From contig CAMWNK010000006.1 in the NCBI GenBank assembly GCA_947175555.1, positions 1 to 45,124 of the forward strand: a stretch of 45,124 bases of DNA, read 5' to 3'. The notes beneath the pieces are model-generated. The model was not told the DNA's origin. It did not search any database and saw only the letters and a program-made list of their open reading frames with translations. Numbering within the stretch: position 1 is the stretch's first letter; every line of letters begins with the position of its first letter. Source of the stretch: an uncultured Clostridia bacterium (GTDB lineage: Bacteria; Bacillota; Clostridia; Christensenellales; UBA3700). A program made the position numbers and the translations under genes. This document shows, in pieces, positions 7,305 to 16,396 of this stretch.

Positions 7305-9284
7305 ATGAAAGACGGTTTTATTAAGGTCGCTGCCATCACGCCTGCAATTAAGGTTGCAGATTGCGCTCATAACGCAAAAGCAATAATAGACGCGATTTCT
7401 CGCGCTGTTGCCGACGGCGTAAAATTGGCGGTTTTCCCCGAGCTGAGCGTATGCGGATACACGGTGGGCGACTTGCTTTTGCAAGATACGTTGCTTGACG
7501 GATGTGCTAAGGCAATATCCGATATCGCGGCTGCCACGGCTAAGTGCGACATCGTCGCCGTAGTGGGGTCTCCCATTGTCAAGAGCAATAAGTTATACGA
7601 CTGTGCCGTCGTTATTAACAGAGGTAAAGTAATCGGCGTATGCCCTAAGAGTAATATTCCTAATTACGGAGAGTTTTACGAGCTGCGACATTTTACTCCA
7701 TACGACTCACAGGTAGCGGATACGGTTATGCTAAATTACGGCGCGGGCGAGATTGAAGTGCCTTTTGGGTATCTGCTGTTCAGATGCGCGGGCAAGCGCA
7801 ATTTCTGCTTTGCAACAGAGGTGTGCGAGGACTTGTGGTCGCCTTGCTCGCCGTCTGCGCTTTTATGTTCTGCGGGAGCCAATATTATTGTCAATCCGTC
7901 GGCAAGCGACGAGATAATAGGCAAGTCCGACTATAGAAGAAATTTGATTGCCGTGCAGTCGGGGAAACTTGCTTGCGGCTACGTGTATTGCGATGCGGGC
8001 GAGGGCGAGTCGGTTACCGACCTTGTATTTGCGGGGCACAATATTGCGGCAGAGTGCGGCGCGATAATAGCAGAAAGCGCACCGTTTGATAGCGGATATC
8101 TCGTTACGGAGATAGACGTAGATAAGATAGCGCATGAGCGCAGAAGGATTAATACCTTCGGCGTTGCAAGCGGCATTACAGAGGTTAGTTTTGAGTCGGA
8201 TGTGAGCAAGACCGTCTTGACAAGGCGCATAGACGCCACGCCTTTCGTTCCTAAGGACGGCGGCGAGTTGCAAAGTCGTTGCGAAGAAGTGCTTGAGATT
8301 CAGGCAAGGGCGCTTGCGGCAAGGCTCAAGCACGTTGGCGGCAAGAGCGTTATCGGCATATCGGGCGGACTTGATTCTGCATTAGCTTTGATAGTAGCGG
8401 TAAAAGCGACTGATTTAATAGGCGGGAAGAGGAGCGATATTACCGCAGTTACTATGCCTTGCTATGGTACTACGTCTCGCACTAAGTCCAATGCGTCGCT
8501 GTTGTCAGAGGCCTTAGGAGTCAATTTCTCGGAAGTAGATATAAAAGCCTCGGTAGATAGACATCTTAAAGATATCGGGCACGACATGCAATCTACCGAC
8601 GTAACTTACGAGAACGCGCAGGCGAGAGAGCGTACGCAAGTGCTCATGGATATAGCCAATAAGACGGGCGCGATTGTGGTCGGCACGGGCGACTTATCGG
8701 AGCTTGCTTTGGGCTGGGCTACCTACAACGGCGATCATATGTCGATGTACGGAGTCAATGCGGGCGTCCCTAAGACGCTTGTGAGACATCTCGTCAGACA
8801 CTATGCGTATTCTTGCGGCAGCAAGCAGGCTGCGGACGCATTGTACGATATTCTCGATACGCCCGTTTCTCCGGAGCTGCTACCTGCCAAGGACGGCAAG
8901 ATATCTCAGTGCACGGAGGAGATAGTCGGTCCTTACGAGTTGCATGACTTCTTCTTATACAATATTCTGCGTTGGGGATTTTCTCCGCTCAAAGTATACA
9001 GGCTCGCCTGCGAGGCATTCTCGGATTATAAGCCTGCTGTAATTGCCAGGTGGCTCAAGACTTTCTGCTCAAGGTTTTTTGCTCAGCAATTCAAGAGGTC
9101 GTGTATGCCCGACGGTCCTAAGGTAGGCAGCGTTACGCTATCGCCGAGAGGAGATCTCCGTATGCCCAGCGATGCTCACGCGGCTCTTTGGATTAAGCAA
9201 CTCGAAAGTATCGGAGGAGCTAAAGGTAAGAAGGCGCAGTCGGACGCTCAGGATAGCAAGAAGCAATCGCCTAAGCGTCAATAA
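7305..9284 (+). CDS. nadE: Glutamine-dependent NAD+ synthetase
   Basis: Final step of NAD synthesis: amidates nicotinic acid adenine dinucleotide using ATP and ammonia from glutamine. The N-terminal nitrilase-type glutaminase domain (about residues 5-290) carries the Glu-Lys-Cys triad in 'VFPELSVCGY' (E46), 'CPKSNIPNYGEFYE' (Lys near 114) and 'ATEVCEDLW' (Cys near 174). The C-terminal ATP-pyrophosphatase-type synthetase domain has the P-loop 'SGGLDSALAL' near residue 350 and 'GTGDLSELALGW'. At 659 aa it is the long bacterial form. A Lys/Ser-rich tail of about 20 residues ends the protein. Start ATG follows GAAGAAGG. It is a monocistronic gene divergent from the ABC pair. Confidence 0.96.
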   Translation: MKDGFIKVAAITPAIKVADCAHNAKAIIDAISRAVADGVKLAVFPELSVCGYTVGDLLLQDTLLDGCAKAISDIAAATAKCDIVAVVGSPIVKSNKLYDCAVVINRGKVIGVCPKSNIPNYGEFYELRHFTPYDSQVADTVMLNYGAGEIEVPFGYLLFRCAGKRNFCFATEVCEDLWSPCSPSALLCSAGANIIVNPSASDEIIGKSDYRRNLIAVQSGKLACGYVYCDAGEGESVTDLVFAGHNIAAECGAIIAESAPFDSGYLVTEIDVDKIAHERRRINTFGVASGITEVSFESDVSKTVLTRRIDATPFVPKDGGELQSRCEEVLEIQARALAARLKHVGGKSVIGISGGLDSALALIVAVKATDLIGGKRSDITAVTMPCYGTTSRTKSNASLLSEALGVNFSEVDIKASVDRHLKDIGHDMQSTDVTYENAQARERTQVLMDIANKTGAIVVGTGDLSELALGWATYNGDHMSMYGVNAGVPKTLVRHLVRHYAYSCGSKQAADALYDILDTPVSPELLPAKDGKISQCTEEIVGPYELHDFFLYNILRWGFSPLKVYRLACEAFSDYKPAVIARWLKTFCSRFFAQQFKRSCMPDGPKVGSVTLSPRGDLRMPSDAHAALWIKQLESIGGAKGKKAQSDAQDSKKQSPKRQ

Positions 9285-9719
9285 CATTGCTTGCGGCGGG
9301 TGTAATTATTATCAATATTATTTTATAGTAAGAGCCCGTTCTATACGCTATGCCTATTGATGCGTAGCATAGTCAACGCGCAGAGCAACTTCTTGAACGT
9401 CTACCATTAAGATTTTTACATAAAACGGGGCAATGTCTTATAAGCAATGTTTATTGTATACTTGGTAAAAGGCGCGAAGCCGCGGGCGGTGCTAACGAGT
9501 ATAACATAGACGTAGTCAAACGGACTTCTTAACACGCACTTATCGAGATTGGTGATAAATAAGGTTGCGGATTGACAAGAAATTGAAAAAGTCGTCATTA
9601 GACGTATCACATAAAATTCATTGGCGATAAATCAAATAGCTATGAAGCGGCGTTTAACTGAGCCGACGAGTATTTTTGAGTCAAAACACGTAAAAAACCG
9701 AAAAATCCATATAAGATAC
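9285..9719. other. Gene-free stretch between nadE and iolJ
   Basis: About 430 nt with no ORF having both a plausible SD and a recognisable protein. The only track ORF (9416-9610, minus, 64 aa) has no family signature. A TTGACA occurs at 9572-9577 but no convincing -10 follows at the right distance. Whether this is a long leader for iolJ, a decayed gene or an unrecognised small RNA cannot be decided from sequence alone. Confidence 0.5.
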
Positions 9720-9749
9720 GCGGCTTTGCATAGAAAGCCGCTTTTTTTT
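9720..9749 (+). terminator. Strong intrinsic terminator or attenuator just before iolJ
   Basis: GCGGCTTT / AAAGCCGC, 8-bp perfect stem, loop GCATAG, followed by eight T. It sits 435 nt after the nadE stop and only 39 nt before the iolJ ATG. It could end a transcript from the gene-free stretch or attenuate a long iolJ leader. A TATAAT (9754-9759) follows immediately without a clear -35. Confidence 0.8.
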
Positions 9750-9788
9750 GTTGTATAATTATGGCATAATAGTGTCGAGGAGGCGGCT

Positions 9789-10622
9789 ATGATTACGGGT
9801 ATTGCCGAGTTGCTTAAGGTAGCGCGTCGCGGCGGTTATGCCGTGCCTGCGTTCAACGTCGATAATCTCGAGAGCGTCATGGGCGTGCTCGAGGCATGCA
9901 AAGATTACCCCGCTATCGTGCAGACTATTCCGCGTACTCTCAGTTACGGCGGAGTAGGTAGCTATGCCGCTATGATAAAGTCGCTGTATAACGGCAATGC
10001 GGATATAGCTATACATCTCGATCACGGCGGCAGTCTCGATATATGCAAGAGCTGTCTTGTAGCAGGATATACTTCCATAATGATAGACGGCTCGGCTCTG
10101 CCTTTTGACGACAACGTAAAGCTGACGTCTGAGGCAGTGGAGCTCGCGCATAGCTTCGGAGCGGACGTCGAAGCGGAACTCGGCGGTATCGGCGGCAAGG
10201 AGGAGAGCTCGGCGCAGATACGCTACACCGATCCCGAAGAGGCGCGACTATTCGTGAAGTTGACAGGCGTGGACGCCTTGGCGATAGGAGTGGGGAGCGC
10301 GCACGGCATTTATAAGGGCGAGCCTCACATAGATATCGACAGGATTAGAGATATAGCATCCGTTACGGACGTGCCGCTTGTGTTGCACGGCGCGAGCGGA
10401 CTTAGCAACGAGGTGCTTACCGATTGCATTAGGGCGGGAATTGCAAAAATCAATTTTGCTACCGAGCTGAGACAGGCATTTACAAGAGGATTGAAGGAAG
10501 GTCTTAAGCTCATGCCCGACGCTTACGATCCTAAGCAATATCTGCCGTATGCGGTAGAGCAGGTCAAACAAGTTGCGTTATCTAAGATTAAAGTTTGCGC
10601 AGGCGGAGCGTTTAATCCGTAA
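9789..10622 (+). CDS. iolJ: Class II aldolase, probable 6-phospho-5-dehydro-2-deoxy-D-gluconate aldolase
   Basis: Zn-dependent class II aldolase of the FBA/GatY/IolJ family, 277 aa. Family motifs are intact: 'IHLDHGG' (catalytic Asp and Zn His, about residues 76-82), 'EAELGGIGG' (about 119-127), 'GSAHGIYKGEP' (Zn His), 'LHGASG' (Zn His) and 'INFATEL'. The family cleaves fructose- or tagatose-bisphosphate or, in inositol catabolism, DKGP to malonate semialdehyde and DHAP. The last role is chosen because iolC, iolB, iolD, iolE, iolA and iolG lie just downstream and no other DKGP aldolase is in the window. It has a strong SD (GAGGAGG). It is followed 21 nt later by a lipoprotein gene and is separated from the main iol operon by a terminator. 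Confidence 0.82.
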   Translation: MITGIAELLKVARRGGYAVPAFNVDNLESVMGVLEACKDYPAIVQTIPRTLSYGGVGSYAAMIKSLYNGNADIAIHLDHGGSLDICKSCLVAGYTSIMIDGSALPFDDNVKLTSEAVELAHSFGADVEAELGGIGGKEESSAQIRYTDPEEARLFVKLTGVDALAIGVGSAHGIYKGEPHIDIDRIRDIASVTDVPLVLHGASGLSNEVLTDCIRAGIAKINFATELRQAFTRGLKEGLKLMPDAYDPKQYLPYAVEQVKQVALSKIKVCAGGAFNP

Positions 10623-10643
10623 AAAAGTTAAGGAAGGGAAGTT

Positions 10644-11792
10644 ATGAAGAAAAAGTTGTTGGTGCTGATAAGCGTTATTGCGGCGACAGTATGTCTTGCC
10701 GTGGTATCTCTTGCAGGGTGTAAGAAAGTCGGCGGAGTACCTATGGTTACGGATAAGTCGCTTGCCGACCATGATAAGGCTCCTGCATATGCCGCTTATT
10801 ATCAAAGTCAGTTCGAGGACATGATGAGCGATTATTCCGCAGGTAATATTTCGGCTGCGGATGCTGCCGCTATTATGTGGGCGCTCGGCTCTTATAATCA
10901 CGGCCAAGCTAAGCAAGTCGTATTTTTCCAAGATAAAGTAGGCGAGACGACTCTGGGCGGCAAGACAGGTAAACTTGCTTACCAGCAATATCATAAGGAA
11001 AGACGCAAGGACGACAGCACGGGCTATAAGGGTGAGAAGTATCACTATACCATTAAGCACGTATTCGACAGTAGCATAAGCTCGATATACGAGAACGCTC
11101 TTGAGGGCGCGAGATTGAGATTTGTCGTCAACGATACGTCCGTAGGCTTGGACAAGTACGGTCTCTATCGCTTTGAGAAGAACGGCGATACAGTCTTTAA
11201 CGGTGAGCAGCTTTTCGGTCGCGACTTAATGACTACAGAGTGGAAGAAGGGTAGCGATTTCGGCAAGGCGGAAGAAGTATGGGCAAGCGGCGTTGTCGCA
11301 AGCAATACCTTGAGTTACCGCGAGGTCGAGTCTTTGTTGTACGACGATATCGTTAGATGCGAGGATGATAAGAATGCGCTTGAGAATAGAAGTATATTAG
11401 GCAATATCAATGTGCTTGAGGACGGTATCGTAACCGGAGCCGTAATTACCGAGGCAGTTAACGGTGCGGGCGAGAAGTATTATAAAGTCAAGATGACTTT
11501 GGATAAGGATAAGGCCAATAGCGACCGCGCGTCCATTGCTATGCTCGGGGACGACAATAGCGCTAAGAATATCGTATGGGATAAGCTGGAGATAGAATTC
11601 GAGATATGGGCAGGCGGCTTTATGAAGAGCTATCATATCTCCGAAGCATGGACAGGTACGATATCTCAGTCTATTATCAATGTGGACGGTAGCGCGAGCG
11701 CAGAGAATTATGTATATTATTCATACTCCGACAGCGATACGTCTTTTGCCGCAGAGCATGAGTTCCTTAAGGATTATATAGCTAATAACTAA
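10644..11792 (+). CDS. Predicted lipoprotein of unknown function, paired with iolJ
   Basis: A signal peptide with lipobox is clear: 'MKKKLLVLISV', a hydrophobic core and 'SLAGC' (Cys near 26), so the mature protein should be diacylglyceryl-anchored on the outer face of the membrane. The 382-aa protein shows no transport solute-binding or enzymatic motif I recognise. The C-terminal half is rich in beta-type alternation ('YYKVKMTLDKDK', 'IEFEIWAGGF'), suggesting a beta-sandwich or lipocalin-like fold. Lys/Asp/Gly-rich composition matches the neighbours. The SD is AAGGAAGGG. It shares the transcript with iolJ and is closed by the terminator at 11841. Its placement suggests a surface role in inositol or glycoside capture, but that is inference. 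Confidence 0.7.
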   Translation: MKKKLLVLISVIAATVCLAVVSLAGCKKVGGVPMVTDKSLADHDKAPAYAAYYQSQFEDMMSDYSAGNISAADAAAIMWALGSYNHGQAKQVVFFQDKVGETTLGGKTGKLAYQQYHKERRKDDSTGYKGEKYHYTIKHVFDSSISSIYENALEGARLRFVVNDTSVGLDKYGLYRFEKNGDTVFNGEQLFGRDLMTTEWKKGSDFGKAEEVWASGVVASNTLSYREVESLLYDDIVRCEDDKNALENRSILGNINVLEDGIVTGAVITEAVNGAGEKYYKVKMTLDKDKANSDRASIAMLGDDNSAKNIVWDKLEIEFEIWAGGFMKSYHISEAWTGTISQSIINVDGSASAENYVYYSYSDSDTSFAAEHEFLKDYIANN

Positions 11793-11840
11793 GGCAAGTA
11801 TATTATAAACATTATTATAATATCGATTTTATAGTCTATT

Positions 11841-11870
11841 AGACCGATTCGGTAGAGTCGGTCTTTTCTT
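11841..11870 (+). terminator. Terminator of the iolJ-lipoprotein unit
   Basis: AGACCGATTC / GAGTCGGTCT, a 10-bp stem including one G-U pair, with a GGTA tetraloop, then TTTCTTT. It lies 48 nt after the lipoprotein stop. Confidence 0.85.
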
Positions 11871-12341
11871 TACTTTAATAGGTTAATAGCGTAGCGATTC
11901 TCTTATGCGGCATACTTTATGCGCTGTCATTGCAGTGGGCGCATTGTATAAGTAAGTACGATTTGAAGTGTGATAATCAGTCGCCTTATGCTGTGATAAG
12001 TATTGAGGTGAGACATCAACGGAGGCGGGAGAGCGGCGTAGTTATGTTATTTGCTTAGCCTAAGCTATTGGTTATCGGCTGAGCCTTAGGCGGTGCGATG
12101 TTATAAGAAAATATGGACGATTTGGGTAATCGGAGCTAAAAAAAATGTTTTTAAGTATTGATTATCTCTATTGCATATTATATTATTAAATCAGGCGGGC
12201 GCATGTGCGACTTGCCGAGGGGATAATTACGTAGCGGAGTTTTGGCAAATATTTTCGGTACATATTGGGATATAAGTTGCTGATATTTATGTGATAATAT
12301 TTGCAATCGACTTGCGCTGACAGGGTATAAAGGAGAGAATT
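11871..12341. other. Gene-free leader region of the GH38-iol operon
   Basis: About 470 nt with no supported ORF. It contains a palindromic cluster (12053-12091) and several AT-rich tracts, and ends with the SD AAAGGAGAG before the mannosidase ATG. I could not pick a consensus promoter with confidence. The length suggests the operon promoter and its control sites lie here. Confidence 0.5.
12053..12091. repeat. Palindromic cluster upstream of the GH38-iol operon
   Basis: GCTTAG-C-CTAAGC (12053-12065) is a near-perfect short palindrome. The GCCTAAG within it (12058-12064) also pairs with CTTAGGC at 12085-12091. The element could be a regulator operator or alternative RNA hairpins. It is 250 nt upstream of the first gene of the operon. 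Confidence 0.4.
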
Positions 12342-15320
12342 ATGATAGAAAGAGCCGCGTTGCATCCGTTGCATGTCGCAAGGCTTGCGGCGCTTAGAAG
12401 AGAGATATATTCCGTAAGGGGCAGTCTTTCGGCTCAGTTTGCGCCGTCTGCCGAGCCCGTAAAATATTCCGATATAGATAAACTTACATTTTTCCCCATT
12501 CGCCGCGGCGACGTGTGGGCGGAGTGCGACAACAGCATCCGCTATGATTGCGCGTGGTTTAGATTTACGGGTAAAGTTCCCAAAAAGATTACTTGCAGCG
12601 ACGACGTAGTAGCCCTTATCGATATCGAGGGAGAGGGACTTGTATATAAAGACGGCGAAATCGCGAGGGGTATAACGCAAGTGCTTAGCGGCGTGGATAT
12701 TTTCCAGAGCCGCAAGGGCAAGCAGGTCGTTGAGCTACCTGACGTCAAGACGGGCGACAATATACTTTTGGAAGTAGATGCTGGCTTTAACGGTAAGCGC
12801 AATAAGCCCGGGGCAAAGGTAGCTTTCAGACACGCGTATATCGCAGTGAGGAATAAGGCGGCGTATACGATGTATTACGACTATCTGCATACTCTTGCGA
12901 TAATTCTTACTTATCCCGACAACGAAAATATAGATAAAGAGCGCGTAAGGCAGCTTGAGCAAGCTCTCAAGGTAGCGTATTCCAAGTATCGCAGAGGCGA
13001 TACGGAAGGCGCGCACGCCGAGATATGCAAGGCGCGCGATATCCCTTGCGACGATGAAGCTGTGCGTTATACGGCGATAGGGCACGCTCATCTCGATCTC
13101 GGCTGGCTGTGGCCCGTCAGAGAGACTAAGAGAAAGGGCGCGCGCACTCTCGCCACGGCGCTTGCCAATATAGCCATATATGACGACTACGTGTTCGGGG
13201 TGTCGCAGGCGCAGCTGCTGCAATGGATAAAGGAAGACTATCCCGCGATATTCGAGGGTGTCAAGCAAGCCGTTGCGGCGGGCAGGATTGAGCCTCAAGG
13301 CGGCATGTGGGTAGAAAACGACTGCAATATCCCTTCGGGAGAGTCTATCATAAGGCAGTTTTTGTACGGCGGTAAGTTTTTCAGAGAGGAGTTAGGCAAG
13401 GACAGCGAAGTCGTATGGCTGCCCGACGTATTCGGTTATGCCGCCAATCTTCCTCAGATAATGCGCGGCTGCGGTAAGAAATATTTCATGACAATAAAAC
13501 TTACTTGGAATACCGTCAATAAATTCCCGTACAAGACTTTCCGTTGGAAGGGTATAGACGGCACCGAGATACTTGCGCACATGGCGCCGCAAGGAGATTA
13601 TAATTCTACGGCGTCGCCCTTTGCCATAGTCAAGTCGGACAAGGGCAATCCGCACAAAAAGGATATTAAAGAGGCATTGCTCATATACGGTATCGGCGAC
13701 GGCGGCGGAGGTCCCGGCGAGGCGCAGATAGAGTATGTAGAGAGGTCTAAGGACGTTGCGGGACTCGGTAAAGTAGAGACCGGCAGCGCGGAGCAATTTT
13801 TTAACCGATTGCAAGATTATGCGGATAAAGCGCCTATATACGACGGCGAGCTTTATCTCGAAAAGCACCGCGGAACGTATACCTCGCAGGCCAAGGTCAA
13901 GATGAACAACCGCACTTGCGAGAGGCTGTTGCACGAAGTGGAGTGGCTAGCCGCTAACGCGCTTGCAAACGGCAAGGAGTATTATGCCGATGAGATAGAG
14001 AAGATGTGGAAGGAAGTTTTGCTTTATCAATTCCACGATATTTTACCCGGTTCGTCTGTCAAACGCGTATACGACGAGTGCAACAGAGGATATGCAAAAA
14101 TTATCGCTAAAGCAGAAGAGATAAAGTCGCAGCTTATCGACTCGTTAAGCAACGAGGTCAGCGATAGCGAGTGCGGCAGATTGCCTGTGTGTATCAATGC
14201 CTCTCCTTTCGACAGATACGAGAATGTCTGCGCGGACGGCATGTGGTATAAGATAAAAGTGCCTGCTTATTCCGCGGCGGAAGCCGACGAGTATTCGCCT
14301 TTGGACAGAGTGGGGTGCGACAGCGATAAAATTTTCAACGGCAGACTTACCGTAGTATTCGGTAAGGGCGGCGAGATTGTGTCGCTTACCGACGCAAGCG
14401 GCAGGGAGGTCTGCAAGGATTATCTCAACAAGTTGACGGTATTTACCGATCCCAAGATGTATTATAACGCATGGGATATACGCCCCGATTACGAGTCGCT
14501 GAGGACATATAAGCCTAAGCTCGTATCATGCAAGAGCAGCGCGGACGGCGTGCGCGCCACGCGTGAGAATACCTATCGCATAGGACGCTCTCGGATAAGT
14601 CAGAAGATTTACGTCGAGGACGGCTCGGATATTGTCCGCATAGATACCTGCGTCAAGTGGCTTGAGAGCAATAAGATGCTAAGGGCGCAGTTTATTCCTG
14701 CCGTGTATGGCGACATAGTCAACTGCGACGTGCAGATGGGCAACTGCGACCGCTCCACAAGAGAGGATAACGACGTCGAAAAAGCTCAGTTCGAGATATG
14801 CGCACATAAGTTTGTCAACGTAGACGGCGACGGCGCAGGCATTGCCGTGCTCAATAACGGCAAGTACGGCTATCGAGTCAAGAGCGGTCTGATATCTCTC
14901 AATCTGCTTCGCTCTCCCAAGTATCCCGATGCCACGTGCGACATGGGCGAGCACCGCTTTTCTTACGCAATATATCCGCACGGCGGCGTATGGCAAGACA
15001 GCAGCGTCGTAGAGGAAGGTTATAGGCTCAACAATCCGCTTATTGTAAAAGATAAGACGCCGTCTCTCACTCGCTTTATATCCTACGAGGGCGAGGGCGT
15101 TATTACCGAGACTATTAAGCCCGCGGAGGACGGTAAGGGCATAATCGTCAGACTGTACGACAGGCGCGGCATGAGCTGTCGTATTACTCCCGTATATGCC
15201 GACTGCGTAGAGGCGGCATACGAGTGCGATATGGTAGAAAATATTACGGGCGATGCGCCGTCTGCGCTTGAATTTACCCCGTATAAGATAAAAACTTTAT
15301 ATCTCAAACTTAAGAGGTGA
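12342..15320 (+). CDS. GH38 alpha-mannosidase, cytoplasmic
   Basis: Zn-dependent retaining alpha-mannosidase of glycoside hydrolase family 38; 992 aa is normal for bacterial members. Motifs: 'GHAHLDLGWLWP' near residue 246 (Zn ligands in HLD), 'WLPDVFGYAANLP' near 357 (Asp nucleophile) and 'YLEKHRGTYTSQ' near 505 (Zn His). The C-terminal 400 residues form the beta-rich domains ('AYECDMVENI', 'YKIKTLYLK'). There is no signal peptide, so it acts on imported, small mannosides. It starts the operon and its stop is 4 nt from the iolC start, so it is almost certainly co-transcribed and partly coupled with inositol catabolism. That placement suggests a mannosyl-inositol-type substrate, which is inference. 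SD: AAAGGAGAG. Confidence 0.93.
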   Translation: MIERAALHPLHVARLAALRREIYSVRGSLSAQFAPSAEPVKYSDIDKLTFFPIRRGDVWAECDNSIRYDCAWFRFTGKVPKKITCSDDVVALIDIEGEGLVYKDGEIARGITQVLSGVDIFQSRKGKQVVELPDVKTGDNILLEVDAGFNGKRNKPGAKVAFRHAYIAVRNKAAYTMYYDYLHTLAIILTYPDNENIDKERVRQLEQALKVAYSKYRRGDTEGAHAEICKARDIPCDDEAVRYTAIGHAHLDLGWLWPVRETKRKGARTLATALANIAIYDDYVFGVSQAQLLQWIKEDYPAIFEGVKQAVAAGRIEPQGGMWVENDCNIPSGESIIRQFLYGGKFFREELGKDSEVVWLPDVFGYAANLPQIMRGCGKKYFMTIKLTWNTVNKFPYKTFRWKGIDGTEILAHMAPQGDYNSTASPFAIVKSDKGNPHKKDIKEALLIYGIGDGGGGPGEAQIEYVERSKDVAGLGKVETGSAEQFFNRLQDYADKAPIYDGELYLEKHRGTYTSQAKVKMNNRTCERLLHEVEWLAANALANGKEYYADEIEKMWKEVLLYQFHDILPGSSVKRVYDECNRGYAKIIAKAEEIKSQLIDSLSNEVSDSECGRLPVCINASPFDRYENVCADGMWYKIKVPAYSAAEADEYSPLDRVGCDSDKIFNGRLTVVFGKGGEIVSLTDASGREVCKDYLNKLTVFTDPKMYYNAWDIRPDYESLRTYKPKLVSCKSSADGVRATRENTYRIGRSRISQKIYVEDGSDIVRIDTCVKWLESNKMLRAQFIPAVYGDIVNCDVQMGNCDRSTREDNDVEKAQFEICAHKFVNVDGDGAGIAVLNNGKYGYRVKSGLISLNLLRSPKYPDATCDMGEHRFSYAIYPHGGVWQDSSVVEEGYRLNNPLIVKDKTPSLTRFISYEGEGVITETIKPAEDGKGIIVRLYDRRGMSCRITPVYADCVEAAYECDMVENITGDAPSALEFTPYKIKTLYLKLKR

Positions 15321-15324
15321 AATT

Positions 15325-16350
15325 ATGCAGTACGTAGATTTTGTTAAGGACAGAAAGCTTGACTTGATAGCCGTAGGCAGGATAGCCATCGACTTCAATC
15401 CGCTCGATTACTTTCAGCCGCTGAGCAAGAGTAAGGAGTACCGCAAATATCTCGGCGGTTCGCCTGCAAACGTGGCTGTCGGACTGGCAAGACTCGGAGG
15501 CAAGGTAGGCTTTATAGGCAAAGTATCCGATGATAGATTCGGGGACTACGTTACCGACTTTTTTGCGGCAGAGGGCATTGACGTATCGCACGTTACTCGC
15601 GCTACGGGCGGAGAAAAGTTGGGACTTACATTTACCGAGATACTTTCCCCTACCGAGAGTAGCATACTCATGTATCGCGACGGAATAGCGGACTTGACGT
15701 TGTCTCCAAGCGACGTGGACGGAGAATATATCGCATCGGCTAAGGCGTTGCTCATTTCGGGTACTGCGCTTGCGCAGAGTCCGTCGAGAGAGGCGTGTCT
15801 TAAGGCGGTGCAGCTTGCCCGCAGATACGGCACAAAGATAATATTCGATATAGATTACCGTCCGTATAACTGGAAGAGCAACGACGAGATAGCAGTATAC
15901 TATACTGCGGTAGCAGAGCACAGCGATATAATAATGGGCTCTAAGGAAGAGTATGAGCTCACTCAGTCGATTTTCATGCCTAAGGCAAGCGATGCTCAGA
16001 CTGCCGCGCATTGGATAGGCTGCGGCGCAAAGATAGTGATTATCAAGCACGGCAAGCAAGGCTCTACCGCGCATACGTGCGACGGCGCTAGCTACAGTAT
16101 CAAGCCTTTCCCCGTAAAAGCGTTTAAGTCTTTCGGAGGCGGAGACGGATACGGCTCGGCGTTTTTATACGGACTTTTCAACGGCAGAGAGATAATCGAT
16201 TGTCTCGAGCTCGGCTCGGCTTCCGCGTCAATGCTCGTGGCGGCGCACGGTTGCTCGGAATTTATGCCAACGCTCAAAGAGCTTGAGAAGTTCATTGCCG
16301 ACGAGAAGGCAGAGTACGGCGAGATGATAGCAAGAGGAAGCGACAAGTAG
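15325..16350 (+). CDS. iolC: 5-dehydro-2-deoxygluconokinase
   Basis: PfkB/ribokinase-family kinase that phosphorylates 5-dehydro-2-deoxygluconate (DKG) to DKGP in inositol catabolism. The 341-aa protein begins 'DLIAVGRIAIDFNPLDYF', typical of IolC, and contains 'YLGGSPANVAVGLARLGG' (PfkB signature 1, about residues 46-63) and 'KSFGGGDGYGSAFLYG' (anion-hole GGGD with catalytic Asp, about 270-285). 'IIFDIDYRPYNWKS' is a further IolC-like stretch. It is one gene and not fused to IolJ, which is consistent with the separate aldolase gene upstream. Start ATG with AAGAGGTG, 4 nt after the mannosidase stop. Confidence 0.92.
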   Translation: MQYVDFVKDRKLDLIAVGRIAIDFNPLDYFQPLSKSKEYRKYLGGSPANVAVGLARLGGKVGFIGKVSDDRFGDYVTDFFAAEGIDVSHVTRATGGEKLGLTFTEILSPTESSILMYRDGIADLTLSPSDVDGEYIASAKALLISGTALAQSPSREACLKAVQLARRYGTKIIFDIDYRPYNWKSNDEIAVYYTAVAEHSDIIMGSKEEYELTQSIFMPKASDAQTAAHWIGCGAKIVIIKHGKQGSTAHTCDGASYSIKPFPVKAFKSFGGGDGYGSAFLYGLFNGREIIDCLELGSASASMLVAAHGCSEFMPTLKELEKFIADEKAEYGEMIARGSDK

Positions 16351-16396
16351 TCGCTTGTATCAAGGTCTGCGGCAGCGGAATTAATAGGAGGTTGAT

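Noticed and set aside
9416-9610. 64-aa minus-strand ORF in the nadE-iolJ gap
   Set aside because: It is not overlapped by another gene, but it has no convincing SD, no family match and no conserved-looking composition; left as gene-free region.
9789-10622. Fructose-bisphosphate aldolase as the call for the class II aldolase
   Set aside because: The family motifs allow it, but the iol context makes the DKGP aldolase role more likely; kept as alternative in the entry.
15310-16074. 254-aa minus-strand ORF
   Set aside because: Antisense to iolC and without family features.
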